This document shows, piece after piece, positions 1-4,269 of a stretch of DNA of 5,164 bases. Both the position numbers and the translations under genes were made by a program. This stretch comes from JARBAU01 sp029237525. GTDB taxonomy: Archaea > Thermoproteota > Nitrososphaeria > Nitrososphaerales > Nitrososphaeraceae. The stretch spans positions 1 through 5,164 of the forward strand of contig DATBKT010000060.1 of assembly GCA_036555705.1 (NCBI GenBank), in the 5' to 3' direction. Below the pieces are notes generated by a model, which saw only the letters and a list, made by a program, of their open reading frames with translations, was not told where the DNA came from and did not search any database. Every line of letters starts with the position of its first letter. Positions within the stretch are counted from its first letter, which is position 1.

Positions 1-1
1 T

Positions 2-73
2 ATAATTCCTGCTCCCAAACTCGAGGAAACAGCTTGTAGAGCTAAACATAGAAAGCAAAACTCATCGGTATAA
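2..73 (+). CDS. Possible 3' end of an upstream gene (partial, 23 codons)
   Basis: One plus-strand frame is open from the left window edge to a TAA at 71-73 and would encode a charged tail beginning IIPAPKLEE. The other two plus frames stop within the first 40 bases. Nothing in this short piece identifies a family. It would end 37 nt before the radical SAM gene, and its stop codon falls inside that gene's putative TATA box, so the two would be transcribed separately. An open stretch of 23 codons in AT-rich DNA can arise by chance, so this is only a candidate. Confidence 0.22.
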   Translation: MIPAPKLEETACRAKHRKQNSSV

Positions 74-76
74 ACC
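67..76 (+). promoter_or_regulatory. Candidate TATA box for the radical SAM gene
   Basis: GGTATAAACC is centred about 39 nt before the ATG at 111. With the usual archaeal spacing of about 25 nt from box to start site, transcription would begin near 97 and leave a leader of only about 13 nt. There is no Shine-Dalgarno-like sequence before the ATG, which fits short-leader archaeal genes. Confidence 0.4.
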
Positions 77-110
77 TTATAATCTCACCAAATATAGAAT
101 ATATAGACAT

Positions 111-1091
111 ATGGTAGACTTAGTTTTGGGCAGGGGTATAACTGATCTTATCCGTGAAGTACCATTTTTTGTTAGCATATTTAAAAAATACATTGGCATT
201 AAACTCTTTCATTCAAAATCTGCAATATATGGCTCAGTAGATGTTAACAATATTTGTAATTTACATTGTAGTCATTGTTACTGGTGGTTGAATAGAAAAA
301 ATGATGCAGAAGATCTGAGCGCAGAGCGGTGGAGGCAAATTATTAGAAGTAGTTTCAAAAAGCAACATGTGTACATTGTGACCTTGGTCGGCGGCGAACC
401 TACATTGCGTCCAGATATAATCGAAGTTTTTTGTGAAGAGATGCCAAGGAGAGTGTGTGTAGTATCAAATGGAACATATCCCTTAAAGAGATTCGAAAAT
501 CTATATTTTTATTGGATATCTTTAGATGGAACAGAAGAAATACATGATAGTATTAGAGGTAAAGATGCATACATAAAAACTAAGCAAAATATTTTAGAGT
601 ATATACAAGGCCCGGATCGTAAAGGCAAGCCAGCATGGAAAGATATATGGATTACAATGACGATCAACTCGTTAAATTATAGTACTATCGAAGATTTGAT
701 AGAAGAATGGAAGGATAAAGTGAATAAAATAGGATTTCAATTTCATACACCATTTGTAAAAAATGATCCTTTATGGATGCCATTTGGAGATAAACGCACC
801 AAAGTAGTTGACAACCTCATTTCTTTAAGAAAGAAGTACCCACATTTCATAATCAACAGTGAAAAGCAATTATCATTGATGAAAGGTAATTGGGGCGGCA
901 TAGGCACTACTCCGATACAATGTCCGTCATGGGCCATATTGTCTTTGGATCATATGGGCCGGCTAAAACAGCCATGCTGTATAGGTAGTGCTGATAATAG
1001 CAGTAGTAAGAATGCAGCAAAACCAATTTGTGAAGAATGCGGTCTAGGTTGTTATTCAGTACTTGTTGCAAATGGCATCAAAGGAAACTAA
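111..1091 (+). CDS. Radical SAM protein with C-terminal cysteine-rich (Twitch/SPASM-like) region
   Basis: 326 aa. Seen: the canonical CX3CX2C motif is CNLHCSHC (C49, C53, C56), the cysteines that hold the 4Fe-4S cluster which cleaves S-adenosylmethionine. It is followed by an aromatic run YWW, the GGEP SAM-binding motif at 94-97, and an SLDG strand at 137-140, in the order and spacing of a radical SAM barrel. The last 60 residues add C271, C289-C290, C307, C310 and C314 (ending CEECGLGC), consistent with a Twitch or SPASM-like domain holding an auxiliary Fe-S cluster. Known: such architectures modify peptides, proteins or small molecules by radical chemistry in the cytosol. Inferred: the substrate is unknown; no modification partner or evident precursor peptide is adjacent. 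The ATG at 111 is preceded by a suitably placed TATA box, and the length is normal for a single-barrel enzyme plus auxiliary domain. The gene stands alone on its strand. Confidence 0.95.
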   Translation: MVDLVLGRGITDLIREVPFFVSIFKKYIGIKLFHSKSAIYGSVDVNNICNLHCSHCYWWLNRKNDAEDLSAERWRQIIRSSFKKQHVYIVTLVGGEPTLRPDIIEVFCEEMPRRVCVVSNGTYPLKRFENLYFYWISLDGTEEIHDSIRGKDAYIKTKQNILEYIQGPDRKGKPAWKDIWITMTINSLNYSTIEDLIEEWKDKVNKIGFQFHTPFVKNDPLWMPFGDKRTKVVDNLISLRKKYPHFIINSEKQLSLMKGNWGGIGTTPIQCPSWAILSLDHMGRLKQPCCIGSADNSSSKNAAKPICEECGLGCYSVLVANGIKGN

Positions 1092-1098
1092 CAACAAG

Positions 1099-1130
1099 TT
1101 CTTTTAAGTTTTGATGATTTTATTTCTATT
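1099..1130 (+). terminator. T-rich tract after the radical SAM gene
   Basis: Within 40 nt of the stop codon lie four separate runs of three to four T in an A/T-rich stretch without a strong hairpin. Archaeal RNA polymerase commonly terminates at such oligo-T tracts, so this is the likely 3' end of the radical SAM transcript. The boundaries are approximate. Confidence 0.4.
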
Positions 1131-1168
1131 CATAAACAAGTGCCGCTAGTCATAATCATTAATCATTA

Positions 1169-1176
1169 TTTATATA
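1169..1176 (+). promoter_or_regulatory. Near-perfect archaeal TATA box in the 1092-1476 spacer
   Basis: TTTATATA matches the archaeal box A consensus and is the best TATA box in the window. On the plus strand it would start transcription near 1200, ahead of the possible broken small gene at 1247. The reverse complement (TATATAAA) is also a good box, which could fire leftward as antisense to the radical SAM 3' end. No intact gene explains it on either strand. Confidence 0.45.
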
Positions 1177-1246
1177 CCGGCAAATTATTGCTGACTATCC
1201 TTTTGGACGGTTAATAATATGTTAATAATCACATAATTTTATTAGA

Positions 1247-1414
1247 GTGAAGAAGAAAAATGAGATCGATATATCACCATCAACAACAATAACATCAATA
1301 TCTAATTCAACAACTGATCGAGGTATGCAATAATGCAATAATGAAGATAATATTGATAAAAAGATTGAAATTTTGTGTCGCATAAATTCAATGCTCACAA
1401 AACAATATCTTTAA
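1247..1414 (+). pseudogene. Possible broken small gene, one in-frame TAA (hypothetical)
   Basis: From a GTG at 1247 one frame encodes a 28-residue Ser/Thr/Asn-rich segment (core ISPSTTITSISNSTTDRG), meets a TAA at 1331-1333, and continues in the same frame for 26 residues with a helix-like, charged character (DNIDKKIEILCRINSMLT) to a TAA at 1412-1414. Read together it is about 54 codons. The stop sits inside a tandem 8-bp duplication, which suggests a local lesion. A near-consensus TATA box lies about 75 nt upstream. No family is recognised. Alternatives are a genuine 28-aa peptide ending at the first TAA, or chance openness in low-complexity DNA. A 53-aa antisense frame (1383-1222, minus) exists in the same place and is judged less likely. 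Confidence 0.28.
1325..1340. repeat. Tandem 8-bp duplication (ATGCAATA x2)
   Basis: Two exact head-to-tail copies of ATGCAATA, followed by a further ATG. This is the footprint expected of replication slippage. It contains the TAA that interrupts the possible small gene at 1247-1414. Confidence 0.85.
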
Positions 1415-1476
1415 TCGACGTCAAACAGAAATCCAGATATGAGTACAAGATATGTATCGTTTATTAGACTGTGCAA

Positions 1477-1692
1477 TTATTCAAGCGCCGTAAATTTTTG
1501 ATTTTGTACAGTTTTACTACTAGTACTTGGTGTTCTCACCGCTTCTGTGGTCATTCTTTGAAAAGTATATACGATCCTGTGGTCAATTTTCAGATGGCTC
1601 AGAAAAGCCATGCCATCATTAACCGTATCCTTAACTATTAATCCTCGTCCACAAATACTACACTTAATAATATGTTCATCTTTATCTACCAT
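1477..1692 (-). CDS. Small C2H2-type zinc-finger protein (71 aa)
   Basis: Seen: C11-X2-C14 (CSICG) followed by H33 and H38 in the helix-like stretch SHLKIDH, giving CX2C-X18-HX4H, a C2H2 zinc ribbon/finger with a longer than usual middle loop. The last 25 residues are Ser/Thr/Gln-rich and probably disordered. Known: single-finger proteins of this size are frequent in thaumarchaeal genomes and mostly uncharacterised; zinc binding with DNA or protein contact is the usual assumption. The ATG at 1692 is the only start in the open frame. Weak TATA-like sequence lies at about 1720-1729 on the minus strand. The 97-aa gene upstream on the same strand ends 77 nt before this start, so co-transcription is possible but not shown. 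The finger assignment is firm; the role is unknown. Confidence 0.82.
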   Translation of the reverse strand: MVDKDEHIIKCSICGRGLIVKDTVNDGMAFLSHLKIDHRIVYTFQRMTTEAVRTPSTSSKTVQNQKFTALE

Positions 1693-1769
1693 ATCATAAC
1701 CATAGACAGCGGACTTTTTGCATAATACTCTGCAATAAGTTGACTTTTTTACCTATAAGATACTAACAG

Positions 1770-2063
1770 CTATTGTAACTTGATTATCTCGTCCCAAGTT
1801 CCAGTTATCGATAACATATAATATTTACTTGTATCACCAGATTCAAAATGTATGATATCTCCTGACAATATTTGAATTCGAAATAATCTGTTTAAGAATT
1901 GCAAGAAGCTAGGCCCTGCCACAATGCTTTTTGCTTCCTTTTCAAGGGGTTTATCGTAGTACTTCAGCAATGAGTCACTTAAACCCAAACGACTAATTTC
2001 TTCAGCCAGATCAGACTGATCGATAAAAGTCGAATTTCTCTTGTAAACTCGAAGCGTTGCCAT
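1770..2063 (-). CDS. Unrecognised 97-aa protein
   Basis: I do not recognise a family. The protein has no cysteine, no signal peptide and no membrane span. Residues about 14-60 look helical and charged (SDLAEEISRLGLSDSLLKYY), and the last 35 residues alternate as a beta hairpin would (IQILSGDIIHFESG, then KYYMLSITGTW). Mixed composition, absence of repeats and a start codon at the right distance from a TATA-like box (ATTTAATC, 2091-2098 read on the minus strand, implying a leader of about 5 nt) support a real gene. It is the first gene of a possible minus-strand pair with the zinc-finger gene at 1477-1692, and it is divergent from the 109-aa gene at 2431. No catalytic motif is visible. A small DNA- or protein-binding role is possible but not shown. 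Confidence 0.68.
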   Translation of the reverse strand: MATLRVYKRNSTFIDQSDLAEEISRLGLSDSLLKYYDKPLEKEAKSIVAGPSFLQFLNRLFRIQILSGDIIHFESGDTSKYYMLSITGTWDEIIKLQ

Positions 2064-2090
2064 TACGGTGTATTTGTCTGTTTCATTCTC

Positions 2091-2098
2091 ATTTAATC
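2091..2098 (-). promoter_or_regulatory. Candidate TATA box for the 97-aa gene
   Basis: Read on the minus strand the sequence is GATTAAAT, centred about 31 nt before the ATG at 2063. That spacing would give a nearly leaderless transcript, as is common in thaumarchaea. The match to the consensus is only fair. Confidence 0.35.
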
Positions 2099-2231
2099 TT
2101 ATGGGTCATTATGCTAAAGAACTACACTAACATGTAACTACTATAGCATAAATAATACTTCTGTTTTCGGATGAAATACACACAGAAATAACACAAATTT
2201 TGGTCTAGTTATTGCTTAAGGATTGACTTGA

Positions 2232-2271
2232 ATCTTCTAACGATTATTTGTAAATCGAGTTTTCAGAAGAT
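2232..2271. repeat. Nested inverted repeat
   Basis: Outer arms ATCTTCT (2232-2238) and AGAAGAT (2265-2271) are perfect 7-bp complements, and inside them CGATT (2241-2245) and AATCG (2253-2257) form a further 5-bp pair. As RNA this would fold as a two-part stem. AT-rich DNA yields short dyads by chance, so the nesting is the noteworthy part. Confidence 0.55.
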
Positions 2272-2312
2272 ATACTAGTACTGACGACAAGAAACAAAAA
2301 GAAAAGGTGATT

Positions 2313-2337
2313 TTGGCATAATGGTGATTATGACCAA
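2313..2337. repeat. Ten-pair hairpin with one bulge and GGTG loop
   Basis: TTGGCATAAT (2313-2322) pairs with ATTATG plus CCAA (2327-2337, skipping A2333), closing on the four-base loop GGTG. It lies about 95 nt before the ATG at 2431 and upstream of that gene's TATA box, so on the plus strand it is outside the predicted mRNA. It could belong to an unannotated RNA or be a protein-binding dyad. Confidence 0.6.
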
Positions 2338-2380
2338 TTAAGAAGTGGTACGCACCCCACAGAAATTTGGGAAGAGTACA

Positions 2381-2388
2381 TTTATATC
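2381..2388 (+). promoter_or_regulatory. TATA box for the 109-aa gene
   Basis: TTTATATC is close to the archaeal box A consensus and lies about 46 nt before the ATG at 2431. Transcription would start near 2410 and leave a leader of about 20 nt. A second box-like stretch (TATAAG, 2391-2396) overlaps the same area and would give a shorter leader. Confidence 0.5.
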
Positions 2389-2430
2389 TGTATAAGTATG
2401 AAATAAGAATATGTGTGGTAACAATTCTTA

Positions 2431-2760
2431 ATGCAAAATAGTTTTCCAATGATAGACTGGCATGTTAAACATTTAGAAAAAGTAATCTTGAAATTTGTAA
2501 TAGGATTAGCCGAAAATGCTACCTCTTGGGAAAAAAGGAATAACAAGCGTTATGGTAGAATAGGTATTGTTTGTAGACAAATAGATTACGATATAAAACA
2601 TGGCGCTACAAATGATCAAGTTGTTTCTCTTTTAAAGAAAATTCGAAATGATTCTTCCTTTTCTAGTCTTCGAGATAATTCTGGTTCATTAGAAAGACTA
2701 GGCGAATTAGAGAAAAATTATCAGCAGCAACCTATAGAGAGAAAGGGTTGGTGGTATTAA
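2431..2760 (+). CDS. Unrecognised 109-aa basic, helical protein
   Basis: No family is recognised. The product is rich in Lys, Arg, Glu and Gln, with predicted helices at about residues 8-28 (VKHLEKVILKFVIGLAE), 48-71 and 86-97 (LERLGELEKNY), and ends in an aromatic tail GWWY. It has a single Cys and no membrane span. The ATG at 2431 is used because it gives the longest frame with a TATA box at a fitting distance; an in-frame ATG at residue 7 (MIDWHV) is an alternative start. A 6-bp hairpin follows the stop (2764-2780). The gene is followed on the same strand by the 29-aa membrane peptide gene, which has its own TATA box. Balanced composition and lack of repeats support a real coding region; the basic helical character would suit a nucleic-acid-binding role, but this is only inference. 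Confidence 0.66.
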   Translation: MQNSFPMIDWHVKHLEKVILKFVIGLAENATSWEKRNNKRYGRIGIVCRQIDYDIKHGATNDQVVSLLKKIRNDSSFSSLRDNSGSLERLGELEKNYQQQPIERKGWWY

Positions 2761-2763
2761 CTC

Positions 2764-2780
2764 TATCTTCACATAAGATA
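2764..2780 (+). terminator. Small hairpin just after the 109-aa gene
   Basis: TATCTT and AAGATA form a perfect 6-bp stem around a CACAT loop, 4 nt after the stop codon. It is all A/T except one pair per arm and has no T-run behind it, so it is a weak terminator or an mRNA-end structure. Confidence 0.25.
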
Positions 2781-2830
2781 AAATCGTTAGATTGGTGATA
2801 ATGAGATGTCCTATTCTTATCATATTAGCA

Positions 2831-2838
2831 TATAAATA
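2831..2838 (+). promoter_or_regulatory. TATA box for the 29-aa membrane peptide gene
   Basis: TATAAATA is a good box A match about 40 nt before the ATG at 2875, predicting a start near 2858 and a leader of about 15 nt. Its presence argues that the small ORF is expressed from its own promoter and not merely a spacer of the next gene. Confidence 0.5.
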
Positions 2839-2874
2839 CCAAAGGTTCTTAAGACACTATACCTATAATAATAG

Positions 2875-2964
2875 ATGAATAATAGCTCAAAATTCATAAT
2901 AGTTTCAGCCGCTATAATTGCCGTCTCGTTGATAGTATCGTTGGTTGGAATATTTAATGGATGA
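2875..2964 (+). CDS. 29-aa single-span membrane peptide (hypothetical small protein)
   Basis: The frame starts with ATG and encodes a short polar N-terminus (MNNSSK), then about 20 uninterrupted hydrophobic residues at positions 7-27 (IIVSAAIIAVSLIVSLVGIF), ending in Asn-Gly before a TGA. That is one clean membrane span or an uncleaved signal anchor, with a positive residue on the N-terminal side. A TATA box sits at the right distance. The next gene starts 18 nt after the TGA and in the same frame, so the two would join if the TGA were absent. Many thaumarchaeal exported proteins begin with an anchor of this kind, so this could be a genuine micro-membrane protein or the orphaned N-terminus of a once longer protein. 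No sequence family is recognised. Confidence 0.5.
   Translation: MNNSSKFIIVSAAIIAVSLIVSLVGIFNG
2949..2957 (+). promoter_or_regulatory. Possible internal TATA box for the 182-aa finger gene
   Basis: AATATTTAA is centred about 30 nt before the ATG at 2983 and lies in the last codons of the 29-aa peptide. That spacing would give a leaderless message for the finger protein. The alternative is read-out from the promoter at 2831. Confidence 0.3.
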
Positions 2965-2982
2965 ATAATATTAGTAACAATA

Positions 2983-3531
2983 ATGGTATTGAAGATAACA
3001 AATACAAAATCTTTAGGTTTGCAAGTTAGTGATAAGGAACATCAAGAAATGAAGCAACTAAAAATAGAGCTGTGGTCAGATAGATATGAAAGTCAATTTG
3101 GTGTATGTCTATCATTAGCTGACACTACAACTCGTAAGAATAATAATAATCATCAACAACTATTATTTCTTGCAAAAACAGATTCTAATTCAAGGTATAC
3201 TCATGTGGTTGCCGAGTCTGATTATGTTGATGATTTTAAGAATGGTTGGGGTTACACACTTGGGCATTTCATCGAACTATACAAAGAAGCATTGCAGCAA
3301 CATCCACAAGAAGAGTATTTAGAAAAAATAGAACCAATACAACATCATACGGTTCATCGATCTCATGCAGAAAATGCTAGCGACCGGATGAAAAAGGACA
3401 TAAACATTCAAGGAACAAAAATAGGATATCATAATCTTAGAATTATGTCGTGGTTGAAATGCCATTATTGTGATTTAAATTTTGATGATGTCCAAGACAG
3501 AAAAGGCCATGAACTGGATTGGCATGTTTAG
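2983..3531 (+). CDS. 182-aa protein with a C-terminal C2H2 zinc finger
   Basis: Seen: the last 23 residues hold C160-X2-C163 (CHYC) and H176-X4-H181 with the end ELDWHV, a compact CX2C-X12-HX4H finger placed exactly at the C-terminus. The preceding 140 residues look like a mixed alpha/beta domain with no recognised family; they include hydrophobic strands (QQLLFLAKTD), an aromatic stretch NGWGYTLGHFIELYKEAL, a His-rich loop (QHHTVHRSHAE) and four Asn from an AAT triplet run. Known: C-terminal single fingers on small proteins recur in thaumarchaea without assigned roles. Inferred: a zinc-dependent DNA- or protein-binding factor. No ATG lies upstream in the frame before the TGA at 2962, so the start at 2983 is the natural choice; there is no Shine-Dalgarno sequence. 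Its stop codon coincides with the end of the decayed SRPBCC frame on the other strand. Confidence 0.8.
   Translation: MVLKITNTKSLGLQVSDKEHQEMKQLKIELWSDRYESQFGVCLSLADTTTRKNNNNHQQLLFLAKTDSNSRYTHVVAESDYVDDFKNGWGYTLGHFIELYKEALQQHPQEEYLEKIEPIQHHTVHRSHAENASDRMKKDINIQGTKIGYHNLRIMSWLKCHYCDLNFDDVQDRKGHELDWHV
3139..3150 (+). repeat. (AAT)4 triplet run inside the finger gene
   Basis: Four AAT codons in a row encode Asn 53-56 in a probable surface loop between two strands. The run can change length by slippage without breaking the frame. Confidence 0.8.
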
Positions 3532-3751
3532 TGATTAAACAACTTCAACTTCATTTCTTTCCATAATCCTAAACTTGGCCTGCTCTTGTGGGTGGGATTT
3601 CCGCAATCCATTCCCTTTTCAAAAAGAATAATTGAACGACAAGCCATTGTATCCCATTTGGTAAATACTCTAGATTTAGGACAAATTCATATACTGTTTT
3701 AGGCCTACTGTTGATGAATACAATTAATGTTCCTGATCTTAATAATGTCAT
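3528..3751 (-). pseudogene. SRPBCC-family protein, frameshifted and truncated
   Basis: From the ATG at 3751 the frame begins like an SRPBCC (START-like, polyketide-cyclase/lipid-transfer fold) protein: a beta strand (TLIVFINSRP), then the first helix KTVYEFVLNLEYLP. In intact members the next residues are typically K/W-containing (LPKW). Here the reading frame gives LPNGIQW, but the neighbouring frame gives K-W-D at once: one A missing from the A-run at 3657-3659 explains it. The shifted frame continues FEKGMDCGNPTHKSRPSLG, resembling the Gly-containing strands of the family, and stops at 3528-3530. Even joined, only about 74 of the usual roughly 140 residues exist, so the C-terminal half with its long helix is missing. 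The unshifted frame would end at 3569. Family assignment comes from pattern memory. A sequencing error in the A-run could account for the frameshift but not for the truncation. Confidence 0.55.
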
Positions 3752-3831
3752 ATTGGCTTCCTTATCAATGCTCTTATTCCTTTAATTTTGATATTTGCTT
3801 ATAGTTATTTAATTATTGTCTGGTACTTAAA

Positions 3832-4071
3832 TTACGAATCTAATAATTCTTCTGTTGTAGTAGTCCTTGTTTTGAATCTATTTATCTCTGATTCATTAAT
3901 CAGAAATACAAAGATCTGACCATTGCACTCAGTTACAGATTTTAGAATATAATCGCCATTAACTAAAAGAGATTCCATTTCAGCAAGCATTTTCACTAGA
4001 CTTGCACCATCATTTTTTACCGGATCTGCACTCTTAACTATCATTAATGGACTGTCATGCCAATTTGTCAT
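3832..4071 (-). CDS. Unrecognised 79-aa protein
   Basis: No family is recognised. The protein starts MTNWHDSPLM, has a helix-like stretch at about 23-36 (ASLVKMLAEMESLLV), then two probable beta strands in DYILKSVTECNGQIFVFLIN (residues about 40-59), and a polar Thr-rich tail. It contains one Cys, no membrane span and no catalytic motif. A TATA-like box (ATTTAATAA on the minus strand, 4098-4106) is centred about 31 nt before the ATG, predicting a near-leaderless message. The balanced composition supports a real gene. Its downstream neighbour on the same strand is the SRPBCC relic, 80 nt away; the plus-strand region on its other side holds a small ORF and the antiporter relic, so it is one of the few apparently intact genes in this part. 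Confidence 0.66.
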   Translation of the reverse strand: MTNWHDSPLMIVKSADPVKNDGASLVKMLAEMESLLVNGDYILKSVTECNGQIFVFLINESEINRFKTRTTTTEELLDS

Positions 4072-4097
4072 CGAATATATTTACAGTTCGACTAAGT

Positions 4098-4106
4098 TAT
4101 TAAATG
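4098..4106 (-). promoter_or_regulatory. Candidate TATA box for the 79-aa gene
   Basis: Read on the minus strand this is ATTTAATAA, centred about 31 nt before the ATG at 4071. The spacing matches a leader of about five nucleotides or less, as for the 97-aa gene at 2063. Confidence 0.4.
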
Positions 4107-4110
4107 GTTC

Positions 4111-4269
4111 ATGGAGATCTTATTTTGTTATATTGTACATTTATTTAGTTATAGATGGTTTACTGCAAATTCAATAGCAGCCATGTCAATGAAGCGGAGT
4201 TTATTGACAGTACAAACTGAACTTTACCTAAAAAACGGAATTAAACTGAAACTGGAAGATTATGACTAA
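4111..4269 (+). CDS. Possible 52-aa small protein (28 aa if started at 4183)
   Basis: One plus frame is open from the ATG at 4111 to a TAA at 4267-4269. The last 26 residues look protein-like (MKRSLLTVQTELYLKNG, then an acidic end LEDYD), while the first 24 are Tyr/Phe-rich and less convincing. The ATG at 4183 is a reasonable alternative start: TTATAG at 4149-4154 would serve as a nearby box for a leaderless message. No family is recognised. The stop overlaps the region where the antiporter relic would begin, so this might also be part of decayed DNA. It is a low-confidence call. Confidence 0.25.
   Translation: MEILFCYIVHLFSYRWFTANSIAAMSMKRSLLTVQTELYLKNGIKLKLEDYD
4184..4209. repeat. 7-bp inverted repeat TGTCAAT-N12-ATTGACA
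   Basis: Perfect 7-bp arms at 4184-4190 and 4203-4209 with a 12-bp spacer. The arm spacing places the half-sites about two helical turns apart (19 bp centre to centre), as for a dimeric helix-turn-helix operator. It lies upstream of the antiporter relic and within the possible small ORF. Confidence 0.45.

Larger units (their letters stand above)
2064..2430. other. Divergent intergenic region with several inverted repeats
   Basis: A 367-bp spacer between genes leaving in opposite directions. No ORF of more than about 10 codons with a sensible start was found on the plus strand, and the 70-aa minus frame crossing it is judged spurious. It contains TATA-like boxes at each end facing the two genes, a 6-bp inverted repeat TTCTGT/ACAGAA (2159-2164, 2182-2187), a nested dyad at 2232-2271 and a strong hairpin at 2313-2337. 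An unannotated small RNA or regulator-binding sites would fit; neither is proved by sequence alone. Confidence 0.5.

Noticed and set aside
743..937. 64-codon minus-strand ORF within the radical SAM gene
   Set aside because: It lies fully antisense to a well-supported enzyme, has no promoter and shows no family features.
1222..1383. 53-residue minus-strand frame starting MRHKISIFLS in the 1092-1476 spacer
   Set aside because: It is mostly Phe/Ile/Val/Ser arising as the complement of Ser/Thr/Asn-rich low-complexity DNA; no convincing TATA box precedes it, and the sense frame looks somewhat more protein-like.
2237..2449. 70-codon minus-strand ORF starting MENYFALRIV
   Set aside because: It overlaps the start and promoter of the better supported plus-strand 109-aa gene and covers the inverted repeats; its composition (Phe, Tyr, His, Leu) is typical of translated AT-rich spacer.
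2962..2964. TGA as a selenocysteine or recoded codon joining the membrane peptide and the finger protein
   Set aside because: No SECIS-like structure was recognised, the codon follows a membrane span and not a redox motif, and thaumarchaea are not known to use selenocysteine.
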